The position numbers and the translations under genes are program-made. 64,000 nt of DNA, from the NCBI RefSeq assembly GCF_900021175.1, contig NZ_FCOP01000011.1, positions 124,001-188,000 of the forward strand, given 5' to 3'. The notes beneath the pieces are model-generated. The model saw only the letters and a list, made by a program, of their open reading frames with translations, was not told the DNA's origin and made no database searches. Below, piece after piece: positions 12,032-19,883 of the stretch (its first letter is position 1; each line of letters starts with the position of its first letter). The DNA comes from Pseudenterobacter timonensis (lineage in GTDB: Bacteria; Pseudomonadota; Gammaproteobacteria; Enterobacterales; Enterobacteriaceae).

Positions 12032-12981
12032 CATCCCGCCGCGATATAATCGCCGCTGGCGCTGACGGGGATCACCGTCAGGAACAGCACCGTGGCGAAG
12101 AGGATCAGCAGTACGCCGCCAACAATTTTAACGCACGGAACCAGCCAGCTCAGATGGCTATCGCCACCGAAAAAGGCCACCGTGCGTTCACGGGCGTAGC
12201 GCACCGCCAGCGACAGGCCCATGATCGACAGCGCCGTACCGAGCGACATGGTCATCACCGCCGCAATGCCCCAGCTGACGATGCCCAGCGCGTTGGAGAA
12301 GAGCAAAATCATAATGGCGCCGCTGCAGGGGCGTGCGCCAATCGCCAGCACCACGCCGAGACGCGTTTTCCAGTCCCCTTTTGTCATCTCCGCGCTGACA
12401 CCGTGATGGCCACAGCCGCAGTCGGCACCATGCTGATGCAGCGGCCTGAGCGATGAGATCGTCATTTTGCGTGGACGCAAACTTTTCAGCGCCTGGTAAA
12501 TCACAAACGCGCCAAAACCGCCCACCAGCACCGCGCTGATTTTCTCCACGTACCAGCGGCTTTCGCTCAAATCACCTGACGCCAGGTTAAAGCCAACCGC
12601 GAGGATAAAGACGAACAGAATGGCGCTGACGCCCTGCATCAGGCTGCCAAGAAACGGCACCACGCGCGCGGCGAGCTGGCTCTCTTTGTTGGTGCTCAGG
12701 TACGTGGTGACAATAAATTTGCCGTGTCCCGGCCCGATAGCGTGCAGCACGCCATAGAGAAACGCGCCGATAAGGAGCCATAATCCGCCGCTGTACTGAT
12801 GGTTATTCAGCTGAAGCAGATACATCACCAGATAGCGGTGCAGAGTAATTTGCGTGGCAAGACACCACTGAATAAAAGCGTTCCAGTGTGAATGCAGGAT
12901 AAAGCCTGTGATAAGCAGCATTAGCGCCAACAGCCCTGCGGCGGGAATGCGCCAGTCGCGAATAAGACGTTGTGCGATCAT
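12028..12981 (-). CDS. NicO/RcnA-like nickel/cobalt exporter
   Basis: 317 residues from the ATG at 12981; the frame extends further upstream but into yjdF, and 12981 gives an N-terminal hydrophobic segment. Hallmarks of the NicO family are GVLHAIGPGHGKFIV (near residue 85-100) and GARPCSGAIMILLF. A metal-rich cytoplasmic loop LHQHGADCGCGHHG lies in between. Seven or more membrane segments. RcnA relatives expel Ni(II) and Co(II). It is codirectional with yjdF and convergent with the FecE-type ATPase. No rcnR-type regulator is visible. Confidence 0.85.
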   Translation of the reverse strand: MIAQRLIRDWRIPAAGLLALMLLITGFILHSHWNAFIQWCLATQITLHRYLVMYLLQLNNHQYSGGLWLLIGAFLYGVLHAIGPGHGKFIVTTYLSTNKESQLAARVVPFLGSLMQGVSAILFVFILAVGFNLASGDLSESRWYVEKISAVLVGGFGAFVIYQALKSLRPRKMTISSLRPLHQHGADCGCGHHGVSAEMTKGDWKTRLGVVLAIGARPCSGAIMILLFSNALGIVSWGIAAVMTMSLGTALSIMGLSLAVRYARERTVAFFGGDSHLSWLVPCVKIVGGVLLILFATVLFLTVIPVSASGDYIAAGC

Positions 12982-13037
12982 GGTGTGACCTGTCGGGGTG
13001 AGGTTGTGGCCAGTATAGCTGACCGGCAAAGAAAAAC

Positions 13038-13643
13038 TTAAGACAAACGAGCCAGCTGCCGCTGATGAAAACGGCCCAGCACTAGCACCGTCGTCAACGC
13101 GCCGAGCAGGGCGCAGAACATATCGGACTGTGTATCCCACGAGTCGCCCTGGGTACCCAGAAAATCATCCGCGCCTTGCCCCATCGCCAGCGCCGCCCAC
13201 CACTCAATCAGCTCATAGGTGGCGCTGATTGCCAGCGCGACGCAGCAGACTAAAAAGCCGGTCATTTTGGTTCCTCTGACGTAGCCGCCGCGTATCAGGA
13301 TTTCGCGTGCGGCAAGGGCCGGCACCAGCCCCTGAAAAAAGTGGCCGAGCTTGTCGTAAGGGTTACGGCTCAGGTTAAACATCTCCTGCACCTCAAAGCC
13401 GATCGGTACTTTGGCATAGGTGTACATCCCGCCAACGATCAGAATCACCGCGTGGAAGAAGATCAAGGTATACAGCAGCGGCGTTAGCGGATAGCGACGG
13501 TGCGTGGCGAGCAGCAGCGGCACAATAATAATGACGGGCGTCACTTCCATCAGCCAGGTGGTTCGGTCACCGGTAAACAGGCCGGTGTAGATAAGCATCA
13601 GCAGCAGAAGAAGAGAACCGGTGTTCAGCACAGTTTTGGTCAT
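13038..13643 (-). CDS. yjdF: DUF2238 inner-membrane protein YjdF
   Basis: 201 residues, against about 209 in E. coli YjdF. Five to six hydrophobic segments. The family core is visible: NPYDKLGHFFQGLVPALAAREIL, ATYELIEWWAALAMGQGADDFLGTQGD in shortened form (YELIEWW, FLGTQGDSWDTQSDM). Conserved His, Glu and Asp residues within membrane segments are typical, but the function is not known. In E. coli it sits between the mel and dcuB regions; here its flanks are the metal exporter and the accessory LysR gene. Confidence 0.9.
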   Translation of the reverse strand: MTKTVLNTGSLLLLLMLIYTGLFTGDRTTWLMEVTPVIIIVPLLLATHRRYPLTPLLYTLIFFHAVILIVGGMYTYAKVPIGFEVQEMFNLSRNPYDKLGHFFQGLVPALAAREILIRGGYVRGTKMTGFLVCCVALAISATYELIEWWAALAMGQGADDFLGTQGDSWDTQSDMFCALLGALTTVLVLGRFHQRQLARLS

Positions 13644-13668
13644 AGGATTGACTTAAGGAAAAGGTTAA

Positions 13669-14583
13669 CTATAGCTTGTCATCATTATTATTAAGCGAAC
13701 AGACAATTAACTCCCGCAACCATTTATGCGCAGGTTCGCGGTGTAGATGCTCATGCCAAAGCATATTCATCTCGAAGCCGGGTATCTCTATGGGAGGCGT
13801 AAAGTAGCGAAGCTGAGGATTATCCCTTACGAGACGGAGCGGCAGCATACCGACCAGATCGGTGGTAGCGATGGTAAAAACAGCAAACATAAAGTGTGGA
13901 ACTGACAAGACAACCTTCCGGTTTAGCCCCATCCCGGCAAGCACGCGATCGGTATTTCCCCAAAAACCTCCGCCATCTGGCGAAATCATCACAAAATCCA
14001 GCTCAAGAAATTGTTCGAGTGCGGGAGGTGACTGTAATGTGGGATGATCGACACGACTTACCAGTACGTAGTGTTCGTCAAACAGCTTACGACAGCGCAG
14101 CCCGGGAGGCGATTCCTCCCGGATATGGAAAAAAAGGTCAACTTTGTCCTGTCCCGCTCTCTGTCCAATCTGCGAATTGGCGTTTTCAAGTACCGCGAGC
14201 CGGGCACCAGGCGCTTCATGTCGCAAGCTTTTGAGTACGGGCAAAAGCACCGTGGTTTCGCAGTAGTCCGCTGCCACGACCTGCCAGATGTGAGTGGATT
14301 GCCGGGGAATAAAGGGGGCTGGTGAGGCGATGGTCTTATCTAATAACTCCAGAGCTTGGCTTAGTGGCGTACGGAGCATCTCCGCTCTTATGGTTGGTCG
14401 CATACCACGCGGCCCGGGTAAAAACAGCGGATCGTTGAGACTTTTTCGCAACTTCGCCAGCTGTACACTAACGGTAGGTTGCGACAGATTGAGCTGCCGG
14501 GCGGCCCGGGTCACGTTTGGCTCCTTCAGCAAGGTATCAAGCGTCAAAAGGAGATTCAAATCCAGCTTTTTGAGATTATCCAT
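13669..14583 (-). CDS. LysR-family transcriptional regulator
   Basis: 304 residues. The N-terminal winged helix-turn-helix (about 1-65) is typical: LDLNLLLTLDTLLKEPNVTRAARQ-type segment and LSQPTVSVQLAKLRK. The C-terminal effector domain resembles the NodD/NahR/YbeF branch (region VAADYCETTVLLPVL). The ligand is unknown. It is divergent from the MFS gene, with a 215-bp shared gap that holds repeats and a palindrome, so it probably controls that exporter and perhaps the AT-rich genes beyond. Base composition is lower in GC than the yjdF side, marking the start of the accessory block. Confidence 0.88.
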   Translation of the reverse strand: MDNLKKLDLNLLLTLDTLLKEPNVTRAARQLNLSQPTVSVQLAKLRKSLNDPLFLPGPRGMRPTIRAEMLRTPLSQALELLDKTIASPAPFIPRQSTHIWQVVAADYCETTVLLPVLKSLRHEAPGARLAVLENANSQIGQRAGQDKVDLFFHIREESPPGLRCRKLFDEHYVLVSRVDHPTLQSPPALEQFLELDFVMISPDGGGFWGNTDRVLAGMGLNRKVVLSVPHFMFAVFTIATTDLVGMLPLRLVRDNPQLRYFTPPIEIPGFEMNMLWHEHLHREPAHKWLRELIVCSLNNNDDKL

Positions 14584-14591
14584 CTAAATAC

Positions 14592-14654
14592 CTACTATAA
14601 GCGAAATTCATTTCTACTATATCTGACATCTTCATAATATTCATTACTAATGAA
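14592..14654. promoter_or_regulatory. Operator region between LysR and MFS genes
   Basis: Three ordered elements lie in the divergent gap. CTACTATA occurs at 14592-14599 and again at 14614-14621, 22 bp apart, about two helical turns. GAAAT-TC-ATTTC (14603-14614) is an inverted repeat between them. TTCATTA-C-TAATGAA at 14640-14654 is a perfect 15-bp palindrome. LysR proteins usually bind two adjacent dyads in such a gap; the assignment is inferred from position and symmetry. Confidence 0.6.
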
Positions 14655-14804
14655 ACACTGAACAGGAGAGCCAGGCGCTCCGTGATACGTGAATATTATA
14701 TGTATCTACTCGAGGCCATCGCACTTATCAAGCTGCCTTCGGAATAATTAACTGTGAATAAATAATATTAATTGCATTCAGTAAATAAATAACAGGAGAT
14801 GAAA

Positions 14805-15968
14805 ATGCCTACGGGTCTTTTAGCCTTAGCGCTTGGTGCGTTTGGGATTGGTTTGACAGAATTTGGTATCGTAGGGCTACTTCCGCAAATTGCGACCGAA
14901 TTTAAAGTCAGTGAACAGGTGGCGGGATATTTATTTTCCGGTTATGCGGTTAGCGTGGCTGTGGGAGCTATTATCTTAACCGCTCTAATGATTCGCATGG
15001 AGCGACGACTGACATTGATGTTATTGAGCACTCTGTTCATTATCGGCAATCTGATTTCAGCTATGTCAGTGAGCTATGAAATGCTGCTTTTTGGCCGTAT
15101 TGTCGCAGCACTCTGTCATGGCGCCTTTTTCAGCGTTGGCGCGGTTGTTGCTGCGGATATGGTGACAGATGATAAAAAAGGAGGTGCTATTTCGCTGATG
15201 TTTGCCGGATTAACTGTATCCAATATTATTGGTGTTCCATTGGGTACTTTTGTCGGCCTGGAGTTGGGGTGGCGCACTACCTTCTGGGCGCTGGCTATTA
15301 TTGGTGTGATTACCATGATAGGGATTAGAGTATTGATTCCGGCTATGCCTGCCCATCGCGATACTCGACTGGGGCGTGAGTTTGCTGTTTTTAAGCGTCC
15401 CCAGGTATGGATTTCCGCTTTGCTGAGTGTCCTTTCATTTGGGGGAGTTATCGGTGGCTTTACCTATATTGCTTTTACGCTGACTCAGGTTTCTGGTTTT
15501 ACTCTACAAACTGTGCCGTGGCTGCTCGTACTGTTCGGTGTTGGCACTTTTATAGGCAATATCTATGGTGGGAAGGCAGCCGATAAATCTCTCAATAAAT
15601 CTCTGGGTACGATTCTGTTGTTTTTAACGATAGTGATGGCTGCTTTTGCCCTCTTCGCGCAGAATCAAATCATGACGGTGATTCTGTTGTTGTTAATGGG
15701 AACCGTGGGGCTGGCAACTGCACCAGGTCTGCAACTGCGTATGATGAAATATGCCAGTGATGCTCCAACCGTGGCCTCGGGAACTAATATTGCCGCCTTT
15801 AATATCGGTAATGCTCTGGGGGCATGGCTTGGTGGTTTGGCGCTGGACTGGGGTTACGGTTTTGTCTCTCCCTTGTGGGTAGGCGCTGCATTGAGCTTGG
15901 CTTCCCTGGTAGTGGTAATTTTGGGGAGCTTTAAAAGCGGATTAAAAACCAGCCAAGTACAAAGCTAA
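14805..15968 (+). CDS. MFS drug/metabolite efflux transporter (DHA1, AraJ-like)
   Basis: 387 residues from the ATG at 14805. An upstream in-frame ATG at 14799 abuts AGGAG (14794-14798) and cannot be served by it, whereas 14805 lies 6 bp away. Twelve hydrophobic segments, N-terminal GIGLTEFGIVGLLPQIA and the motif FGRIVAALCHGAFFSVGAVVA are typical of the AraJ/YdhP branch of DHA1 exporters. Divergent from the LysR gene; 212 AT-rich bp separate it from the large acyltransferase gene downstream in the same direction. Likely exports the product of the neighbouring genes or a related toxic compound; this is inferred from position only. Confidence 0.87.
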   Translation: MPTGLLALALGAFGIGLTEFGIVGLLPQIATEFKVSEQVAGYLFSGYAVSVAVGAIILTALMIRMERRLTLMLLSTLFIIGNLISAMSVSYEMLLFGRIVAALCHGAFFSVGAVVAADMVTDDKKGGAISLMFAGLTVSNIIGVPLGTFVGLELGWRTTFWALAIIGVITMIGIRVLIPAMPAHRDTRLGREFAVFKRPQVWISALLSVLSFGGVIGGFTYIAFTLTQVSGFTLQTVPWLLVLFGVGTFIGNIYGGKAADKSLNKSLGTILLFLTIVMAAFALFAQNQIMTVILLLLMGTVGLATAPGLQLRMMKYASDAPTVASGTNIAAFNIGNALGAWLGGLALDWGYGFVSPLWVGAALSLASLVVVILGSFKSGLKTSQVQS

Positions 15969-16180
15969 TTTAGTGGCATATCACATAACATAACGAAATT
16001 AATTATCATCAGAATATTAAGTGGGCGAAAGGCATTGATTTTTTCCCACTTTGTTATAACAACTTGAAATTTATTTACGCAATAAAATTAAAAAACATCT
16101 TAGTTACTATATGGGCGCCTTCTTATGACTGGCGGAGACTGATTTTTTATAGTAAATTCCATTGCAAATGAGATTAATAG

Positions 16181-19100
16181 ATGAAATATTCACAAAAAAA
16201 TGATTCACATATAGAAAAAAGAAATAAAGTTTTGGGTTTCTTTCCGGGGTTGGGTAGTCGTAGCTTATATCAAAATATTGGTGACTGCCTTTTACGAGCA
16301 AGAAATGATAAAATTGTAAAAATATATCGTGATGCAGCTAATGCATTGGGATACGGCGATCGGCCGGATAAAATGTTAATAACCCCGCAAACGCTACCCG
16401 AAACTAAAATTGAACGGCAAGGATTTATCGATGCAAGCTTCCTGGTTCATAGTCTTGCATTAGATGCGCTTTTAAAGGAGTATGCGCAGCGGCAGGGACA
16501 AGAACTTAATGTGGTTGCTTATAGTGGTGAGAGTTTTGGCATAATTACTTCTGCTGTCGCCAGCGGTGCTTTGAGTGTTAGCGATGGGGTAAAAATTGCA
16601 AATTTTTTTACTCCTTATATTTTAATGGCCTCTGAGATGCATGATGATCCTTTTAGCCAATCAGTGCTCGAATATCTTCCGAAAGATATTAAAATACGAC
16701 CATTAATCACCGAAGCTTGTTACGTTATCGCGCTTCGTGGGAGAGAGGAACTCTTATCTGAAGTTTACACAGCCTTACAGGACGAATTTTTTAATTCTGA
16801 AATAGAGCAGCATAAAATATATAGTCATAAGCAGATTAATGTGTATGTGAAAGCAAGTATCAAATCCTGTTTCGACATTTTTATGAAGGATTACCCAACT
16901 ATTGAAGTCATAAAGCTTAAGGAGCCCACCACATTTCTTACCCATTCATCACAGCTTAGGCCTTTGAAACAGGGATTAGAAAATTTTTTAAACCGGCAGA
17001 AGATAGCATTCCGCGATCCGCATACGCCGGTCATCGCTAATCATTGTGAGGCGTTGCTCACCCGTAAAGAGGATATTCGCTCGGCCATTCTCGCCTTGGT
17101 GGATCAAATGATGCTTTCTGCTACCACCGCCACTATAGCGGAAAATTCAGGCGCAGACGTGATCATTGAACTGGGCTTAGGTAACAAATCGGTACAAATG
17201 TTGCGCGATAATGAAATATGTACACCCGTAATACCATTTACTGGCGAGGAAGATGAGGCGGTTGTTCTCTTACAGGTTCTTGAAGCATTAAATATGATTC
17301 GAGAAGGTCGGGACGCTATGAACGTTTGTATGGGAATCGAACGCTGGTTAAGGGTGGTTCGTGAAAACGTTGAGCTCGCCACAATGTTTACTTCACAAGT
17401 AGCGAATGCCATTCAGCCAGTTGCTATGTTGAAGCTAGAGGTGAATGGCCATATACCGGTCAGTATCGAGAGTATTTTTAAAAACAGCTTTCGCTATAAT
17501 AGTTTTTTACAGACTGGTGAATGGGTGTTGATGGCCCGCCTAAAACGTAATATTCAAGGAACTGAAAAGAATAAAGACCAGATATATGCTGACTTGAAAA
17601 TACTAACCAAGGAAGGAACAATTCGCTTTCTAAAAACTCCCTTCCTTATTCATGCAGAAAAAAGACTTTTCTATTTTTCTAGCCTTGACGGGCTTAGCAA
17701 TACCGAGGTGTTCAATGGTTTGCATGATCTTGAGATTGCACCGAGCTATAAAGAAATATGTCACCATATTGAAGCCGAGTGCAATCAGGAAGAACCGCTA
17801 CGTAGATTATTACAATTACGTACCGAGTCGGCTCAGCCTGAAATCCAGGTACTTCGACGAATAATTTTTCAAACGCTTTCATTTGAACTAATGAAAATTC
17901 ATCGACCGGGGTTGTTTCAGATAGAAAGCATGTGTCTGGCGACTCATGACTTTGTCGGTTGGCTGACATGCCTGATTATTTCCGGGGCTGCATCACTGGA
18001 AAATACGGTACAGCTATGCCGTGATTATTACTCCACCTTGGGCCGTAAAGTATCGCCGTGGGCAGTAGTAAAGAAGTTTGCCAATGATCTGGCTGACGCG
18101 AAACTACCACTATTATCCGTTAACGGCATTCCGATAGCAGCGCGTAAGGATTTGGAGATTAACACCTACAAACTGTTGCTGGGGGATTTTCCGGGGCATC
18201 ATGTACAAATCAACCTTAAATGCCATTTAACGGTTATTACTTTGGATACTCTGCTCGACGTTTCCTCACTAGAAACAATGCCCTATCAGGCAAATATCCT
18301 TTCTATTACCTCTGTACGCGATATTTGGATGTCCTATCCGGAGTGCACGCTTGAACAACATCATCTTGATGCATTGATGCAGCTTACTGAAGAGCATCGT
18401 CAAATATCCAGATACGCAGCGCAGAGAAACCTGCTTAGTAGCACCATAAATGCTTATATTGAGGCGGATGAGATACCGGTTCATTTTTGCAATGGTGGCA
18501 GTGAGTCGATGACGATGCTTATTCAGCGCTCGACGCAATCTCCCATCGTTGTACGAAAAATACTTAGCGAGGCGCTTACAACTGCCAAATGGTATACCGA
18601 TGGCAAGGGGGTGATGCTACCACCGTTTGCTAAAGCGGCTAGGCAGGTTGACTATCTGCGTGCTTTACCCGATAGCGTTAAACCTTGGTTTCCACAAGTT
18701 TACGATGTTATTGAGCGCGATATCCTGACGCCAGTTAGTCAGCAGCGGATAGGAAAGCCTACTTGCAAAGAGGTGATTTACGAGATGAGTCTCGTTGAGG
18801 GCGCAGAAGTAAGTCATTTTATCTATAGCCACAGGCTTGATCCTCGTATCATCGCCCGGTTATATGAGATTATCTTTGTTTTTTTGCGCGATAATATTCA
18901 TTGCGAAAAACGTATTGCGGCGCCAGGGAATACTCTGGAAATATCTTATTTCAAGAAAATAGAAGAACGGCTAAATTTATGCAGGCAAACTGCACCCCAA
19001 ACTTTTGGTTACGATCTAATTGAGACTGAGAAAATCATTATTAATAACACTGAATATCTTAATGTTAGAACGCTACTAAACGTTTTTCGTTCACATCCAG

Positions 19101-19882
19101 AATATCAACGCATTCTTGAACCACGTTATCACTCTTTAGTCATGGGTGATACCAATACCGAGAATATTAAAATCGGTAATACGAACCCGTTGTTGGCTAT
19201 ACAAACATTAATTAATCAGCATCACAGCGAAGCAGAGATTTCAAAGGCGCTAGCGGAAATAAATGCCTTTAATATTCAGTTACGATTCCTTGACCCACGC
19301 GCAATTGGATATCAAAGCGAAGGCGCTGAATGCCGTGATGATGCCATGTATGATAATAAACCTTGGCATAACTCTATCGGTCATTACGATGAGATTCATA
19401 ATGAACTATTTACCCTGGATATGGCTGTAAATAATGATAAAAAACCAGTAATTAACATTTCTTTTACAAAGAATAATAATTATTATCAATCATATATGGT
19501 TACAGACTGCGCTCAAAAAAACATTAACCCGCTTAATGATGAGTCGATTGTGGGGATGGAAAAATATTTTTCTCAAGTTATGAATAATGTTTATGACAGT
19601 TTAAATCCTTCATCTATTTATCTCCAAAACGATCCTTATTGGTTGGTGCGATTTGTTTTCATGATGGGGACTCATTTCACAGCTATGCCACCTTTCCACT
19701 TCTCTTCTGAGCTAGATGGAACGATCAAAGATAGCATATGTACACAACGTAGACCAGTCGCGATTTATTGTGAAGGCATTAAATGGCTTAATTGGGCTCT
19801 GGAGATTTTGCAGGGCAAACGCGAACAGTTTCTTGGTGTAAACGTACCGGTTACTGAAAATATTTCCAAAGAGGTAATATAG
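16181..19882 (+). CDS. Acyltransferase-phosphotransferase fusion protein, unknown pathway
   Basis: 1233 residues, strongly AT-rich DNA. Residues 15-350 align by eye with FabD-type acyltransferases: FFPGLGSRSLYQ, nucleophile Ser118 in YSGESFG, SGALSVSDGVKI, catalytic-type His255 in FLTHSSQLRP, and VIIELGLGNKSVQML. The Arg that binds the carboxylate of malonyl-CoA is not seen at its expected place (NFFTPYILMA). Residues about 540-760 contain a weak second acyltransferase-like stretch (THDFVGW, SGAASLENTV). From about 770 a kinase-like fold follows: Gly-rich GGSESM (772-777), Lys793, catalytic loop MGDTNTEN (Asp990, Asn995), metal site LDPR (Asp1038) and WHNSIGHYDEI, resembling aminoglycoside/capsule phosphotransferases. 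The next gene starts 1 bp after the stop. Substrates unknown; a role in making an acylated, phosphorylated small molecule or modified polymer is a guess. Confidence 0.85.
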   Translation: MKYSQKNDSHIEKRNKVLGFFPGLGSRSLYQNIGDCLLRARNDKIVKIYRDAANALGYGDRPDKMLITPQTLPETKIERQGFIDASFLVHSLALDALLKEYAQRQGQELNVVAYSGESFGIITSAVASGALSVSDGVKIANFFTPYILMASEMHDDPFSQSVLEYLPKDIKIRPLITEACYVIALRGREELLSEVYTALQDEFFNSEIEQHKIYSHKQINVYVKASIKSCFDIFMKDYPTIEVIKLKEPTTFLTHSSQLRPLKQGLENFLNRQKIAFRDPHTPVIANHCEALLTRKEDIRSAILALVDQMMLSATTATIAENSGADVIIELGLGNKSVQMLRDNEICTPVIPFTGEEDEAVVLLQVLEALNMIREGRDAMNVCMGIERWLRVVRENVELATMFTSQVANAIQPVAMLKLEVNGHIPVSIESIFKNSFRYNSFLQTGEWVLMARLKRNIQGTEKNKDQIYADLKILTKEGTIRFLKTPFLIHAEKRLFYFSSLDGLSNTEVFNGLHDLEIAPSYKEICHHIEAECNQEEPLRRLLQLRTESAQPEIQVLRRIIFQTLSFELMKIHRPGLFQIESMCLATHDFVGWLTCLIISGAASLENTVQLCRDYYSTLGRKVSPWAVVKKFANDLADAKLPLLSVNGIPIAARKDLEINTYKLLLGDFPGHHVQINLKCHLTVITLDTLLDVSSLETMPYQANILSITSVRDIWMSYPECTLEQHHLDALMQLTEEHRQISRYAAQRNLLSSTINAYIEADEIPVHFCNGGSESMTMLIQRSTQSPIVVRKILSEALTTAKWYTDGKGVMLPPFAKAARQVDYLRALPDSVKPWFPQVYDVIERDILTPVSQQRIGKPTCKEVIYEMSLVEGAEVSHFIYSHRLDPRIIARLYEIIFVFLRDNIHCEKRIAAPGNTLEISYFKKIEERLNLCRQTAPQTFGYDLIETEKIIINNTEYLNVRTLLNVFRSHPEYQRILEPRYHSLVMGDTNTENIKIGNTNPLLAIQTLINQHHSEAEISKALAEINAFNIQLRFLDPRAIGYQSEGAECRDDAMYDNKPWHNSIGHYDEIHNELFTLDMAVNNDKKPVINISFTKNNNYYQSYMVTDCAQKNINPLNDESIVGMEKYFSQVMNNVYDSLNPSSIYLQNDPYWLVRFVFMMGTHFTAMPPFHFSSELDGTIKDSICTQRRPVAIYCEGIKWLNWALEILQGKREQFLGVNVPVTENISKEVI

Positions 19883-19883
19883 A

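Noticed and set aside
14682..14747. GTG-started 21-residue frame behind AGGAG upstream of the MFS gene (possible leader peptide)
   Set aside because: The ribosome binding site is 13 bp away, codons are not diagnostic, and no attenuator hairpin was seen before the MFS start.
10100..16000. Search for a copy of the tRNA-Phe 3' end (TGGTGCCCGGACTCGG) as an island attachment site
   Set aside because: No convincing copy was found by eye; only short GCCCGG matches, which are expected by chance.
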